64,000 bases of DNA from Sporosarcina jiandibaonis (lineage in GTDB: Bacteria; Bacillota; Bacilli; Bacillales_A; Planococcaceae), in contig NZ_JAAOIY010000007.1 in assembly GCF_013184495.1 (NCBI RefSeq), forward strand, positions 114,122-178,121, given 5' to 3'. The translations under genes were made by a program, and so were the position numbers. The notes beneath the pieces are model-generated. The model was not told the origin of the DNA. It was given only the letters and a program-made list of their open reading frames with translations, and made no database searches. This document shows positions 18,210 through 28,774 of this stretch, piece by piece; within the stretch, counting starts at the first letter, position 1, and each line of letters begins with the position of its first letter.

Positions 18210-18509
18210 ATGGAAACATGGACAAGGGAAGAATGGGAAAGAAAGAGCAGCGAAATGGACACAGCGGTATTTTATTTGTACACGCCGATGTGCGGCACTT
18301 GTGCAGTCGCTTCAAAAATGATGAATGTAATTTCTGTCATGAAGCCCGACATGCCAATCGGGATGGCCGATTTGAATTACATTGAGGATTTGGCAATCGA
18401 CTATCAAATTGAAAGTGTGCCATGCCTCCTCATTGCCAAAAAGGGCGTACTGCAGGAAAAGATTTATGCATTCAAGTCAGTGCCTGATCTTCTAGTGAAA
18501 ATAAGTTGA
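18210..18509 (+). CDS. yusE: Thioredoxin-like protein YusE
   Basis: A 99-residue thioredoxin-fold protein. The CxxC is Cys28-Gly-Thr-Cys31 in YTPMCGTCAVA, and the cis-Pro is in ESVPCLLI. The active-site dipeptide Gly-Thr differs from the Gly-Pro of classical thioredoxin, so a dedicated partner is likely. It forms a pair with the upstream Toprim gene. The -35 hexamer of the methionine operon overlaps its stop codon. Confidence 0.85.
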   Translation: METWTREEWERKSSEMDTAVFYLYTPMCGTCAVASKMMNVISVMKPDMPIGMADLNYIEDLAIDYQIESVPCLLIAKKGVLQEKIYAFKSVPDLLVKIS

Positions 18510-18533
18510 CATCTCTTAGTCGTTTGTGATAAA
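18506..18533 (+). promoter_or_regulatory. Sigma-A promoter of metNPQ
   Basis: TTGACA (18506-18511) and GATAAA (18528-18533) are 16 bp apart. TGT lies just upstream of the second box. The S-box leader begins about 30 bp further on. Confidence 0.6.
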
Positions 18534-18560
18534 TTTATTACTATAGTAAAAATAAAATTA

Positions 18561-18677
18561 AATCACTCTTATAAAGAGCGGCGGAGGGAAGTGCCCTATG
18601 AAGCCCGGCAACCATCACCTTTGTGAACTGGTGCCAAATCACACAAAGTGCGATCCACTTTGGAAGATGAGAGATTG
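18561..18677 (+). ncRNA. SAM-I (S-box) riboswitch
   Basis: Shows the S-box core in order: cttataaagag, the ggcggagggaa block, atgaagcccggcaacc, then ggtgcc and the closing gatgagag. The class binds S-adenosylmethionine and stops transcription of methionine genes when SAM is abundant. It precedes a terminator and metN, as expected for the class. Confidence 0.96.
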
Positions 18678-18701
18678 GACAAACGCTTATTTCAAACGTC
18701 G

Positions 18702-18732
18702 AGCCTTTCTGCATCTAGCAGCAAGGCTTTTT
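18702..18732 (+). terminator. S-box expression-platform terminator
   Basis: Stem agcctt/aaggct plus ctgc/gcag around loop atcta, followed by T5. It should form when SAM is bound. Confidence 0.85.
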
Positions 18733-18755
18733 ATTATTTATAGAGGTGGAGAAAA

Positions 18756-19781
18756 ATGATTCATTTAAAAGATGTTAACAAGGTCTTCGGCGAAGGCTCA
18801 AGCAGTATCGTTGCCGTAGACGGAGTCTCCTTTACAATTGCCGAAGGGGAAATCTTCGGTGTTATCGGATATAGTGGCGCTGGAAAGAGTACGCTGATTC
18901 GACTCTTGAATGGGCTAGAAATGCCGACGTCGGGAACAATCACAATCGGCGGGTTGGAGATATCTTCAACTAGAGGAAAAAAATTACGGGAAGCACGACA
19001 AAAAGTAAGTATGATTTTCCAACACTTTAATTTGCTATGGTCAAGGACCGTTAAAGACAATATTGCTTTTCCGCTTGAAATCGCAAATATTTCTAAAGTG
19101 GAACGAGAACGAAAAGTCGCTGAGCTAATTGAGCTTGTTGGCTTAAAGGGTCGAGAAAATGCCTATCCATCTGAATTATCAGGCGGACAAAAGCAGCGGG
19201 TCGGTATCGCTCGCGCCTTAGCGAATGATCCCGAAGTTTTACTTTGTGATGAAGCCACCTCTGCACTAGATCCAGAAACGACAGATTCAATACTCAATCT
19301 TTTAACAGATATCAATGAGCGGCTTGGTCTGACAATTGTACTTATTACACATGAAATGCAAGTCATCCGGAAAATTTGCCACCGGGTTGCAGTTATGGAA
19401 GAAGGCAAAGTGGTCGAAATGGGCAATGTCCTTGAGGTGTTCCAATCTCCACAAGAGCCGATCACGAAACGTTTCTTGTCGCAAGTGACAGAACCCGCGG
19501 AAGCAAAACAAGCCATGGAACATATCAAGAAAGAGTTTCCATCAGGAACACTTATTAAACTTGTTTTTGTAGGTGAACGAACTGGACAGCCGGTGATTAC
19601 TAGCATGATTCGACAGTTTACGATTGACGTAAATATTGTTCAAGGGAATATAGCTCAAACGCATGACGGTGCATACGGCACGCTCATTCTTCAATTAGTC
19701 GGAGAAGAATCGATTATTCAAGAAGCTATCCATTATCTTAACGAACAAGATGTTCGGACGGAGGTGATCGGCAATGATTGA
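18756..19781 (+). CDS. metN: Methionine ABC transporter ATPase
   Basis: Energises import of methionine across the membrane. The 341-residue protein has Walker A ([17 protein letters not shown]), the signature [15 protein letters not shown], Walker B ([12 protein letters not shown]) and the H-loop TH. The C-terminal 80 residues are the ACT-like NIL domain ([20 protein letters not shown]) that senses methionine for trans-inhibition. It overlaps metP by 8 nt and is controlled by the upstream S-box. Confidence 0.97.
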   Translation: MIHLKDVNKVFGEGSSSIVAVDGVSFTIAEGEIFGVIGYSGAGKSTLIRLLNGLEMPTSGTITIGGLEISSTRGKKLREARQKVSMIFQHFNLLWSRTVKDNIAFPLEIANISKVERERKVAELIELVGLKGRENAYPSELSGGQKQRVGIARALANDPEVLLCDEATSALDPETTDSILNLLTDINERLGLTIVLITHEMQVIRKICHRVAVMEEGKVVEMGNVLEVFQSPQEPITKRFLSQVTEPAEAKQAMEHIKKEFPSGTLIKLVFVGERTGQPVITSMIRQFTIDVNIVQGNIAQTHDGAYGTLILQLVGEESIIQEAIHYLNEQDVRTEVIGND

Positions 19782-20442
19782 AAACCTATTTCCGAATGTT
19801 GACTGGGCTAAGATGTGGGAGGCGACTGTAGAGACGCTCTATATGACTGCAATGTCGACAGTGTTCACGTTTGTCATTGGATTGGCGTTAGGCGTGTTGT
19901 TATTCCTTTCTGGACCAGGTCAATTATGGTCAAATAAGCTGATTTCTACGATTGCAGGGGCATTCGTCAATATTTTCCGGTCAATCCCGTTTATCATATT
20001 AATTATTCTTCTTATTCCGTTTACAAAATTGCTTCTTGGCACGATACGCGGACCTGAGGCAGCTTTACCCGCATTAATTATAGGTGCGGCACCATTTTAC
20101 GGTCGAATGGTCTTAATTGCCTTGCAGGAAATCGATAGAGGCGTCATTGAAGCTGCAAAATCGATGGGCGCAAAAACATCTACGATCATCTTTAAAGTAT
20201 TATTACCAGAGTCAATGCCCGCCCTTCTCTCTGGAATTACGGTTACGGCAATCGCGCTGGTCGGATATACGGCGATGGCGGGAGTTATCGGGGCTGGAGG
20301 ACTGGGAACGCTAGCCTTCTTGGATGGTTTCCAACGAAGCCGTGAAGATGTTACGCTAATGGCAACGATTCTAATTTTAATCGTCGTGTTCATCATCCAA
20401 TTTATCGGAGATTTCGCTGTTAGAAAGCTGGATAAAAGATAA
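19774..20442 (+). CDS. metP: Methionine ABC transporter permease
   Basis: The membrane subunit (MetI type), 222 residues with about five helices. The EAA coupling loop [20 protein letters not shown] meets MetN. It is translationally coupled to metN by overlap and is named MetP in Bacillus. Confidence 0.95.
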   Translation: MIENLFPNVDWAKMWEATVETLYMTAMSTVFTFVIGLALGVLLFLSGPGQLWSNKLISTIAGAFVNIFRSIPFIILIILLIPFTKLLLGTIRGPEAALPALIIGAAPFYGRMVLIALQEIDRGVIEAAKSMGAKTSTIIFKVLLPESMPALLSGITVTAIALVGYTAMAGVIGAGGLGTLAFLDGFQRSREDVTLMATILILIVVFIIQFIGDFAVRKLDKR

Positions 20443-20510
20443 TTATTGTAAGGAATACCGGGCTTTGCCTGTCAAATATATATACATCATAGAAAAGAGG
20501 AGATTAACCA

Positions 20511-21353
20511 ATGAAAAAAGTTTTATCAGCAATTTTATTGGCAGCACTAGTACTAGCATTGGTAGCTTGCGGAACGAAAAATGATGGTGACAAAAACAAT
20601 GCAAGTAGTGGCGGCAATGACCAAAAAGAATTAGTTATTGGTGCTTCGAATATACCGCATGCAATTATTTTGGAAAAAGTGAAACCGTTGTTGAAAGAAG
20701 AAGGCATCGATCTTGTCATTGAACAATACACAGATTACATCTTGCCGAACACGGACCTGGACTCTGGTGAAATTGACGCAAACTACTTCCAACATATACC
20801 GTATCTGGAATCGCAAATGAGCGATCATGGCTATGATTTCGTGAATGCGGGTGGAATCCATATTGAACCAATCGGCGTTTATTCAAAAAAATACAAATCT
20901 CTTAAGGAACTTCCAGACGGGGCAACAATCTTGATGAGTAATTCTATTGCCGATCATGGACGTGTACTTGCAATGCTTGAATCACAAGGGCTTATCAAGT
21001 TAGATGCGGACGTTGAGAAAACGACTGCCGAAGTAAAAGATATAGTCGACAATCCAAAAAATATCAAGTTCGAAGCAGACTATGAAGCTGCTTTATTGCC
21101 ACAACTTTACAACAATGATGAAGGCGATGCAGTGTTGATTAACTCAAACTATGCAATCGATGCAGGCCTGAATCCGCTTAAAGATTCAATTGCGCTCGAA
21201 GATTCGGATTCACCGTACGTGAATGTTATTGCTGTTCGCAAAGGTGATGAAGATAAAGCAGAAATAAAAGCGTTAATCGAAGCGCTGAAATCGGAAGAAA
21301 TTCAGGACTTTATCCTAGAAGAATGGGAAGGTTCAGTCGTTCCAGTAAAATAA
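20511..21353 (+). CDS. metQ: Methionine-binding lipoprotein
   Basis: The extracellular substrate-binding protein of the methionine importer, 280 residues. A lipoprotein signal peptide ends in ALVACG (lipidated Cys20), followed by a Ser/Gly/Asn linker. The NlpA/MetQ fold starts at LVIGASNIPHA; IEQYTDYILPNTDL and DANYFQHIPYL are family motifs. It ends in a strong terminator. Confidence 0.96.
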   Translation: MKKVLSAILLAALVLALVACGTKNDGDKNNASSGGNDQKELVIGASNIPHAIILEKVKPLLKEEGIDLVIEQYTDYILPNTDLDSGEIDANYFQHIPYLESQMSDHGYDFVNAGGIHIEPIGVYSKKYKSLKELPDGATILMSNSIADHGRVLAMLESQGLIKLDADVEKTTAEVKDIVDNPKNIKFEADYEAALLPQLYNNDEGDAVLINSNYAIDAGLNPLKDSIALEDSDSPYVNVIAVRKGDEDKAEIKALIEALKSEEIQDFILEEWEGSVVPVK

Positions 21354-21368
21354 TAAAATATAGAAACG

Positions 21369-21406
21369 AAACGCTACCGGTAAAGCCAGGTAGCGTTTTT
21401 CTTTTT
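21369..21406 (+). terminator. Terminator of metNPQ
   Basis: A 10-bp stem (21369-21378 with 21389-21398), a 10-nt loop and T-rich tail. Confidence 0.85.
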
Positions 21407-21564
21407 GTATTAATTATTTAAAAATAGTATTATTCATATTCTTCTATACTATTTATTAATTCGGGGTAGGAATATTCAATCATTAATAGTATACTTATCT
21501 ACAAGATGTGTTGTAAGTATTTTCGACATATTGAATTAACTAAAAGCCTGAGGGGGATTGAAGT

Positions 21565-23205
21565 ATGAAGAAAAATTGGTTAGTACTATTAGTTTTGGTA
21601 TTTACTATGAGTATGATTTTAGCAGCTTGTGGTGAGGAGAAAACTGGGGAAAAGAAGGACAATGATAAAGGGACAGATAAGTTAGCTGCGGATCAAACGT
21701 TAAATGTGAATATCAGATCAGAACCGCCTTCACTAAATCCAGCGTTAGCAACAGATACGACATCAGGGGCGGTATTAAACCAGACGTTTGAAGGTTTAAT
21801 GCGTGTAAATCAGGAAGGTAAAGTAGAAGAAGCCATGGCAGAAAGTTACGAAGTGTCTGATGACGGCTTAACATACACGTTTAAAATCCGGGAAGGTGCA
21901 AAATGGTCTAACGGAGACCCTGTTACAGCAAAAGACTTTGAATATGCTTGGAAATGGGTACTTGATCCAGCTAACGTGGACACAGACTATGCTTATCAAT
22001 TGTATATGATCAAAGGCGCTGAAGCTGCGAAAGAAAAGGGCGGCTCTTTGGACGATGTGGCAGTAAAAGCTGAGGATGATCAAACATTGGTTGTCGAGTT
22101 GGAACAGGCAACAGCTTATTTCCTTGAATTGACTGCGTTTTATACGTTCTTTCCCGTCAATGCGAGTGTAGTGGAAGCAAATCCGAATTGGGCGCAGGAC
22201 CAATCCGAAAATTATGTAACAAATGGTCCATTCCTAATGGAGTCTTGGAAACATAAAGATGAGATTGTTCTGAAGAAAAATCCTGATTATTGGGATGCGG
22301 ATACAGTTAAGTTAGAAACAATCAAGATGGTTATGATTGAGGAAGAAAATACAGCAAAACAAATGTATGACAAAGGTGAATTGGATTGGCTAGGTTCTCC
22401 AACAGACTCGATTCCGTTGGCAGCAATCCCATCATACAAAAAGGATGATGTTTTAAACATATCTCCGCTTGCGGGCGTTTATTATTACGCATTTAACACA
22501 GAAGCAGAACCATTTAACAACGTTAATATTCGTAAAGCATTCGCAATGGCGATCAACCGCCAAGGGATTGTAGACAATATTACACAAGCTGAGCAAGCAC
22601 CGGCGATGGCATTGGTTCCACCTTCGATTTTCGAAGAAAATGCAGAGGGCTACTTTAAAGATAATGATCTTGAAGAAGCGAAGAAATTGATGGAAAAAGG
22701 GTTAGAAGAATTAGGTTTGAGCGAGATGCCAACAATTAAACTATCTTATAACACAAGTGAAGCGCACGCTGCCATTGCACAAGCAGTTCAGGATATGTGG
22801 AAAAAAGGCCTGGAAGTTGATGTTGAGCTTCATAACGAAGAGTGGGGCGTCTATCTAGACTCCATGGGCGCGGGCGACTTCCAAGTTGGTCGTATGGGTT
22901 GGCTAGCCGACTTTAACGATGCTATCAACTTCTTGGAGATTTTTGAATCAGTTGGCGGAAACAACTATACAAACTGGGAGAATGCTGAATACCAAGGTTT
23001 GTTGAAAGAATCAAGAGCTGAAACAGACGTTGCAGCGCGTGAAGATCTCCTACGTAAAGCAGAAGATATCTTTATGGAAGAATTGCCGCTAGCGCCAATT
23101 TACTTCTATACGAACGTTTGGACAAATAAGGATAAAGTTAAAAATATTGAAGTATCGCCACTAGGTCTAGTTCAATACAAATGGGGCTATATTGCAGAAG
23201 AATAA
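21565..23205 (+). CDS. oppA: Oligopeptide ABC transporter substrate-binding lipoprotein
   Basis: Binds peptides outside the membrane for uptake. The 546-residue SBP-family-5 protein has a lipobox (MILAACG, lipidated Cys22). LNVNIRSEPPSLNPALATD opens the mature fold, as in OppA and DppE. It could equally be named dppE; oligopeptide rather than dipeptide use is inferred from the similarity I can see. The start follows gaggggga. A hairpin separates it from the permease genes. Confidence 0.92.
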   Translation: MKKNWLVLLVLVFTMSMILAACGEEKTGEKKDNDKGTDKLAADQTLNVNIRSEPPSLNPALATDTTSGAVLNQTFEGLMRVNQEGKVEEAMAESYEVSDDGLTYTFKIREGAKWSNGDPVTAKDFEYAWKWVLDPANVDTDYAYQLYMIKGAEAAKEKGGSLDDVAVKAEDDQTLVVELEQATAYFLELTAFYTFFPVNASVVEANPNWAQDQSENYVTNGPFLMESWKHKDEIVLKKNPDYWDADTVKLETIKMVMIEEENTAKQMYDKGELDWLGSPTDSIPLAAIPSYKKDDVLNISPLAGVYYYAFNTEAEPFNNVNIRKAFAMAINRQGIVDNITQAEQAPAMALVPPSIFEENAEGYFKDNDLEEAKKLMEKGLEELGLSEMPTIKLSYNTSEAHAAIAQAVQDMWKKGLEVDVELHNEEWGVYLDSMGAGDFQVGRMGWLADFNDAINFLEIFESVGGNNYTNWENAEYQGLLKESRAETDVAAREDLLRKAEDIFMEELPLAPIYFYTNVWTNKDKVKNIEVSPLGLVQYKWGYIAEE

Positions 23206-23238
23206 ATAGCAATACTGCTCAAGATAGTTATAGGTTTC

Positions 23239-23269
23239 ATAGGGGTGATATGTTTTCACCCCTATTTTT
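23239..23269 (+). terminator. Hairpin between the binding protein and permease genes
   Basis: A 10-bp stem (23239-23248 with 23256-23265), a 7-nt loop and T5. With no obvious promoter before oppB, it is probably a leaky terminator that yields more binding protein than membrane subunits. Confidence 0.7.
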
Positions 23270-23353
23270 CGTTCATAAAGAAGGAATCATCGCGAAAAGG
23301 CGTGCATCATTGGTTAGTGCGCTTTATCCAAAGGATTACGGAGGTGTTTTCAC

Positions 23354-24289
23354 TTGGCTAGATATTTACTTAAACGAATCGGTTATATTCTCGTTTCTTT
23401 ATTGTTTATCATAACAATCACATTTGGACTAATGAAATTAGCACCAGGTGGGCCTTTTACATCCGAACGAAAAACTTCTCCGGCAATTGAACGTCAAATG
23501 CAGGAAGCATACGGATTGAATGACCCGATACATGAACAGTATTTCAATTATTTGATTAGCGCCGCAAAATTTGATTTTGGTCCTTCTTTTAAATATGAAG
23601 GACAAGAAGTTACGGATATTATTAAACGAAGTTTTCCTTATTCATTATTACTTGGATTAGAAGCTATATTTATAGCATTGGCTTTCGGTGTGTTGTTTGG
23701 AACAATTGCTGCCATTAGACATAATAAGGCGAGTGACTATACAGTCATGGTTATTGCGATACTAGGGATTTCTGTCCCGAGCTTTGTCATGGCGACTATC
23801 CTGCAATTCATTTTTTCAATGAAATTGTCCTTGTTGCCTATTGCTCGATTCGAGTCTTTTGCTCATACGATTTTGCCGGCATTTGCTCTTGCGACGACAC
23901 CGCTCGCATTTATTGCCAGGTTAATGAGGTCGAGTATGCTGGAAGTGTTAAATGCAGATTACATCAAAACGGCAAAGTCAAAAGGGTTGTCCGAACGTGT
24001 TGTGATTTATAAACATGGACTTCGAAATGCAATCTTACCGGTTGTATCCTACTTGGGGCCATTAGTGGCTGGTATATTAACTGGTAGTTTCATAATTGAA
24101 AAGATATTCGGTATTCCAGGTTTAGGTCGCGAGTTTGTTGAAAGCGTAACAAATCGTGACTACACCGTTATTATGGGTACTACTGTATTTTTTAGCGTCC
24201 TATTACTCATATCCATTTTGGTAGTCGATCTAATTTACGGGTGGATCGATCCACGGATAAAACTTGCGAATAAGGGGGCTAATAGTTAA
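23354..24289 (+). CDS. oppB: Oligopeptide ABC transporter permease (OppB type)
   Basis: The 311-residue first permease, with a signal-anchor helix ([15 protein letters not shown]) and about six helices. EAA loop: [20 protein letters not shown]. The start is TTG after cggaggtg, supported because family members begin at this Met-Ala-Arg-Tyr position. It overlaps oppC by one base (TAATG). Confidence 0.93.
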   Translation: MARYLLKRIGYILVSLLFIITITFGLMKLAPGGPFTSERKTSPAIERQMQEAYGLNDPIHEQYFNYLISAAKFDFGPSFKYEGQEVTDIIKRSFPYSLLLGLEAIFIALAFGVLFGTIAAIRHNKASDYTVMVIAILGISVPSFVMATILQFIFSMKLSLLPIARFESFAHTILPAFALATTPLAFIARLMRSSMLEVLNADYIKTAKSKGLSERVVIYKHGLRNAILPVVSYLGPLVAGILTGSFIIEKIFGIPGLGREFVESVTNRDYTVIMGTTVFFSVLLLISILVVDLIYGWIDPRIKLANKGANS

Positions 24290-25212
24290 TGACACGCTTG
24301 CAACTTGAAAAAGCAGATTTCGAACCATTGGGCATAGACAATGAAGAATCTGAAAAAATTGTTGGTGAAAGTACGTCTTATTGGAAAGATGCTTGGCGTC
24401 GTTTCCGTGAAAATAAGCTGGCTGTTTTCGGAGTGATTACGATTCTATTACTCGCAATTATGGCCTTAATCGGCGAACCAATCTCAGGTAAAAGCTACAA
24501 TGATACTAATATAATGAATGTGAACAAGACTCCGTCGGCGGAACATTGGTTCGGAACGGATAATCTTGGTCGAGATATATTTGCAAGAACTTGGTATGGT
24601 GCACGAATATCCTTATTCATTGGTCTCATGGCCTCTTTGATTGATTTAGTCATTGGAGTGATTTGGGGGGCAATATCCGGCTTTTTTGGCGGCAAAATAG
24701 ACGAGTATATGATGCGGATAGCAGATATTTTGTATGGTGTACCTTATTTATTGGTCGTTATTTTGTTGATGGTTGTCATGCCTCCGGGGTTGTGGACGAT
24801 GATCATTGCGATGAGCATAACCGGATGGATCAGTATGGCAAGGATTGTACGCGGACAGGTTCTGCAATTGAAATCCGAAGAATATGTCATGGCATCCAAA
24901 TCCTTGGGAGCAAGTAATTCAAGATTATTATTCAGACATTTGATCCCGAATACGTTGGGTCCGATTCTTGTTACATTGACGCTAACGATTCCAACTGCAA
25001 TATTTACAGAAGCATTTTTGAGTTATCTAGGTTTAGGTGTACCTGCACCTCGTGCGAGTTGGGGAACTATGTCTTCGGATGCATTATCTGGGTTTGAGTA
25101 TTTTCCATATCAACTCTTTTTCCCGGCATTTTTCATCTGTTTGACGATTCTCGCATTTAATGTCATCGGCGATGGATTGAGAGATGCGTTGGATCCGAAG
25201 GAAGGCAAATAA
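24289..25212 (+). CDS. oppC: Oligopeptide ABC transporter permease (OppC type)
   Basis: The 307-residue second permease. A hydrophilic N-terminal tail of about 45 residues precedes the first helix, as in OppC. GTDNLGRDIFARTWYGARIS is the family block, and the EAA loop is EYVMASKSLGASNSRLLFRH. It pairs with OppB to form the channel. Confidence 0.93.
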   Translation: MTRLQLEKADFEPLGIDNEESEKIVGESTSYWKDAWRRFRENKLAVFGVITILLLAIMALIGEPISGKSYNDTNIMNVNKTPSAEHWFGTDNLGRDIFARTWYGARISLFIGLMASLIDLVIGVIWGAISGFFGGKIDEYMMRIADILYGVPYLLVVILLMVVMPPGLWTMIIAMSITGWISMARIVRGQVLQLKSEEYVMASKSLGASNSRLLFRHLIPNTLGPILVTLTLTIPTAIFTEAFLSYLGLGVPAPRASWGTMSSDALSGFEYFPYQLFFPAFFICLTILAFNVIGDGLRDALDPKEGK

Positions 25213-25227
25213 GGAGGTACGCACAAA

Positions 25228-26256
25228 TTGAAAAAAATATTAAAAGTAAATGATCTTTCGGTATCATTCGAAACATATGGTACGGATGTGCAGGCAGTTC
25301 GCGGAGTTTCTTTTGAATTAGAAGAAAAGGAAACATTGGCGATTGTTGGCGAGTCCGGTTCGGGGAAGAGTGTTACAGCCTATTCGATTATGCGATTAAT
25401 CGATATGCCACCCGGGAAGTTCGATGGAGGAACAATTTTATTCAACGGTGAAGATTTAACATTGAAATCGGAAAAACAAATGCAAGAGATTCGCGGGAAA
25501 GAAATAAGCATGATATTCCAAGATCCGATGACATCATTGAATCCAACTATGACGATAGGGAAGCAAATTTCTGAAAGCCTGATCAAGCATCAAAACATGT
25601 CGAAGAAACAGGCATCCTCGCGTGGTGTTGAACTGTTGAAACTCGTTGGAATTCCGAACCCCGAAACCCGGATTAATCAATATCCACATCAATATTCTGG
25701 TGGAATGAGACAACGTGCGATGATTGCGATTGCTTTAGCTTGCAACCCTAAAATACTGATAGCAGACGAACCGACAACTGCACTAGATGTGACGATTCAG
25801 GCGCAAATCTTGGAACTCATGCGCGATTTGCAGGAAAAGACCGGCACGGCAATCATATTGATTACCCATGACCTGGGGGTTGTGTCTAGCGTAGCAAGTC
25901 GAGTCGCGGTAATGTATGGCGGTAAGATTGTAGAAACAGGAAATGTCGATGAGATATTCTATAATCCAAAACATCCATACACTTGGGGCCTGCTAGGTTC
26001 GATGCCGAAAGTAGATAGCAAAGGGGAGGAATTATTGGCAATCCCGGGCTCACCTCCGGATTTGGCGGATCCTCCTAAAGGATGTCCTTTTGTCACTAGG
26101 TGTCCGTATGCGATGAAAGTTTGCAGAAATAATATGCCCGAGTACACGCATTTATCGGATACGCAAAAGACCGCGTGCTGGCTATTGGATGAACGTGCTC
26201 CTCAAGTAGAAATACCGGAAACTGCTATTGTAGGAGGTTATAAGCAACATGTCTGA
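25228..26256 (+). CDS. oppD: Oligopeptide ABC transporter ATPase (OppD type)
   Basis: The 342-residue ATPase has Walker A (GESGSGKSVTAYSI), signature YSGGMRQRAMIAIAL and Walker B (ILIADEPTTALD). A Cys-rich C-terminus (GCPFVTRCPYAMKVC and a later Cys) is the oligo_HPY motif that can hold a 4Fe-4S cluster in this subfamily. The start is TTG after aaggaggt. It overlaps oppF by 8 nt. Confidence 0.94.
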   Translation: MKKILKVNDLSVSFETYGTDVQAVRGVSFELEEKETLAIVGESGSGKSVTAYSIMRLIDMPPGKFDGGTILFNGEDLTLKSEKQMQEIRGKEISMIFQDPMTSLNPTMTIGKQISESLIKHQNMSKKQASSRGVELLKLVGIPNPETRINQYPHQYSGGMRQRAMIAIALACNPKILIADEPTTALDVTIQAQILELMRDLQEKTGTAIILITHDLGVVSSVASRVAVMYGGKIVETGNVDEIFYNPKHPYTWGLLGSMPKVDSKGEELLAIPGSPPDLADPPKGCPFVTRCPYAMKVCRNNMPEYTHLSDTQKTACWLLDERAPQVEIPETAIVGGYKQHV

Positions 26257-27283
26257 AAATCGAGAAAAATTACTTGAAATAAAAGACTTGAAAAAACATT
26301 TTAAAGTTGATCGAAATAAGATTTTAAAAGCAGTCGATGGAATCACTTTTGATATTTATAAAGGAGAGACATTCGGTTTAGTAGGAGAATCCGGTTGCGG
26401 AAAATCTACTGCAGGACGCACAATCATGCGGTTATATGAGTCAAGTGGGGGCGAGGTGCATTTCCAAGGTGAAAAAGTACATGCGAAAAAGTCTAAAAAA
26501 GAATTGAAAAAGTTTAATCGGAACATGCAAATGATTTTCCAGGATCCGTATGCCTCGCTAAATCCTAGAATGACGGTCAAGGATATCATTGCTGAGGGGA
26601 TAGATATTCATGGATTGGTGAAAAGCAATGCTGAACGTGCCGCCAAAGTAAATGAATTACTTGAAACGGTAGGGCTGAACAGCGATCATGGCAACAGGTA
26701 TCCGCATGAGTTTAGCGGCGGTCAACGACAAAGAATTGGTATTGCGCGTGCTTTAGCGGTAGATCCCCAATTCATCGTTGCAGATGAACCGATTTCCGCA
26801 TTAGATGTATCGATACAAGCTCAAGTTGTGAATTTGCTTAAAAAACTACAAGTCGAACGCGGATTAACTTATTTATTTATCGCGCATGATTTATCGATGG
26901 TCAAGCATATAAGCGATCGCATTGGCGTGATGTATTTAGGCAGCATGGCTGAAGTAACAACGAGTGATGCCTTATTTGAAGAGCCGTTGCATCCTTATAC
27001 GCAAGCCTTGTTAAGTGCAATACCAATCTCGGATCCAATATTGGAACGTAATCGAGAAAGAATGATTATCAAGGGAGATATTCCAAGTCCGATTGATCCG
27101 CCAAGCGGTTGTCGTTTTAGAACGAGATGCCCCTTCGCGCAAGATATATGCAGTGAAGTGGTGCCGAAAATGCTAGAAGAGAAGAAAGGCCATTGGGTGG
27201 CTTGTCACATATACAATGATAAATACAGCGATCAATTCGATGTACCGAACGTCCCGAGTTCTATGGGCATTCCTATTAATTGA
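26249..27283 (+). CDS. oppF: Oligopeptide ABC transporter ATPase (OppF type)
   Basis: The 344-residue partner ATPase: Walker A (GESGCGKSTAGRT), signature FSGGQRQRIGIARAL, Walker B (FIVADEPISALD) and the same Cys-rich tail (GCRFRTRCPFAQDIC, then HWVACH). It forms the heterodimer with OppD. Last gene before a strong terminator. Confidence 0.94.
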   Translation: MSENREKLLEIKDLKKHFKVDRNKILKAVDGITFDIYKGETFGLVGESGCGKSTAGRTIMRLYESSGGEVHFQGEKVHAKKSKKELKKFNRNMQMIFQDPYASLNPRMTVKDIIAEGIDIHGLVKSNAERAAKVNELLETVGLNSDHGNRYPHEFSGGQRQRIGIARALAVDPQFIVADEPISALDVSIQAQVVNLLKKLQVERGLTYLFIAHDLSMVKHISDRIGVMYLGSMAEVTTSDALFEEPLHPYTQALLSAIPISDPILERNRERMIIKGDIPSPIDPPSGCRFRTRCPFAQDICSEVVPKMLEEKKGHWVACHIYNDKYSDQFDVPNVPSSMGIPIN

Positions 27284-27312
27284 TGCTACATAGTTTTCTA
27301 CTGAAGATACAT

Positions 27313-27351
27313 CCCCCGAACCCCAGATTTATTTGGAGTTCGGGGGTTTTT
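27313..27351 (+). terminator. Terminator of the opp operon
   Basis: A 13-bp GC-rich stem with one mismatch (27313-27325 with 27334-27346), an 8-nt loop and T5. Confidence 0.85.
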
Positions 27352-27473
27352 AGCTTGGGAGTCGTTTCACATCTTTTCCAATGAATTTTCTTTGAAATAA
27401 ATAAACATTTCACTTTTTGTTATGGTATCTTAAGATTAGTGTTAAAAAATTATCATTTTAGGGGGAAATAGAT

Positions 27474-28676
27474 TTGAAGTTTAAGATAGGCCTTATATGG
27501 AGAATTGTCATAGCGATTGCATTGGCAGTAGGGTTAGGATTACTGGTTCCGATGATCGGCGAGGGTTTTGCGAAAGGATTCGTTCGCATTTTTGCTACAT
27601 TTAATATGATCTTTGGCGGCTTTCTCAATTTCGTTGTCCCATTGATTATCATTGCTTTCATCGCACCTGGGATAGCCAAGCTTGGAAAAGGATCGGGAAA
27701 ACTTCTAGGCGTCGCGACAGTCATTGCCTATATATCGACAATTGCCGCAGGGATTCTAGCCTTTTTTTCAGCTACAACATTATTACCGAACTTTATTGGA
27801 AACTTTGCAGAGGCGACGGTTAAAGAAGGGACAAGAGTTCCAGCAGAAACGTTTTTCGAACTTGAAATGACGCCGATAATGGGTGTCATGTCAGCGTTAT
27901 TAATTGCATTCTTATTCGGGATCGGGATGGCAGCTATCAGTAGTAAATCGATGCTAGCAGTCTTTGAAGAACTCAATGATTTAATTGAACGAGTCATTTC
28001 ATATGTCATTATACCGCTTTTACCAGTTCATATTTTCGGAATATTTTTAAACATGACGTATAGCGGAGAAGTTGCTAAAGTACTCTCTGTATTTGCTATC
28101 GTCTTTATAATGATTATAGTTCTTCATTTACTCATGTTGACCATCCAATATACGGTTGCCGGATCACTTTCAGGCCGCAATCCATTTGGATTAATGAAAA
28201 CGATGGCGCCAGCTTATTTCACGGCTCTTGGGACACAATCATCTGCGGCAACGATTCCTGTTACATTAAGACAAGCGCGAAAAACAGGCGCATCCGAACG
28301 TGTGACAGACTTTTCTATACCGCTTTTTGCGACAATTCATTTATCAGGGAGCACGATTACACTTGTGTCATGCGCGATTGGTGTAATGCTTATGAATGAC
28401 ATGCCTATTGTATTTTCCAGTTTTCTAGGATTCATCTTCATGTTAGGCGTTACGATGATTGCTGCTCCTGGAGTTCCGGGCGGTGCAGTAATGGCCGCAG
28501 TTGGACTATTAAGCACAATGCTCGGTTTCAGCGAAGCGATGGTTGCACTCATGATTGCTTTATACATGGCCCAAGATAGTTTTGGAACAGCAACAAACGT
28601 AACTGGTGATGGTGCGCTTGCTGTCATTGTGGACAAGTTTACGAAAGATAAAGCTCCCGTTTCCGATTCTCAATGA
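27474..28676 (+). CDS. Dicarboxylate/amino acid:cation symporter (SLC1/DAACS family)
   Basis: A Na+- or H+-coupled importer of acidic or neutral amino acids or C4-dicarboxylates, 400 residues. The HP1 loop reads LGTQSSAATIPVTL, in place of the classical Ser-rich motif, and the TM8 motif is ATNVTGDGALAV, both diagnostic for the family. APGVPGG marks HP2. The substrate cannot be told; the HP1 sequence resembles the SstT/serine-threonine and cystine-type branches as well as dicarboxylate ones. The TTG start follows aggggga. Confidence 0.88.
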   Translation: MKFKIGLIWRIVIAIALAVGLGLLVPMIGEGFAKGFVRIFATFNMIFGGFLNFVVPLIIIAFIAPGIAKLGKGSGKLLGVATVIAYISTIAAGILAFFSATTLLPNFIGNFAEATVKEGTRVPAETFFELEMTPIMGVMSALLIAFLFGIGMAAISSKSMLAVFEELNDLIERVISYVIIPLLPVHIFGIFLNMTYSGEVAKVLSVFAIVFIMIIVLHLLMLTIQYTVAGSLSGRNPFGLMKTMAPAYFTALGTQSSAATIPVTLRQARKTGASERVTDFSIPLFATIHLSGSTITLVSCAIGVMLMNDMPIVFSSFLGFIFMLGVTMIAAPGVPGGAVMAAVGLLSTMLGFSEAMVALMIALYMAQDSFGTATNVTGDGALAVIVDKFTKDKAPVSDSQ

Positions 28677-28774
28677 ATAGTGTTTAATTGAGAATAGCGT
28701 TTATAGTTTTATGATAACGCCTTAGAAGTCTTGAATTAGGGCTAATCTATTAAAAGCCGTGAATTCTCAATGAT

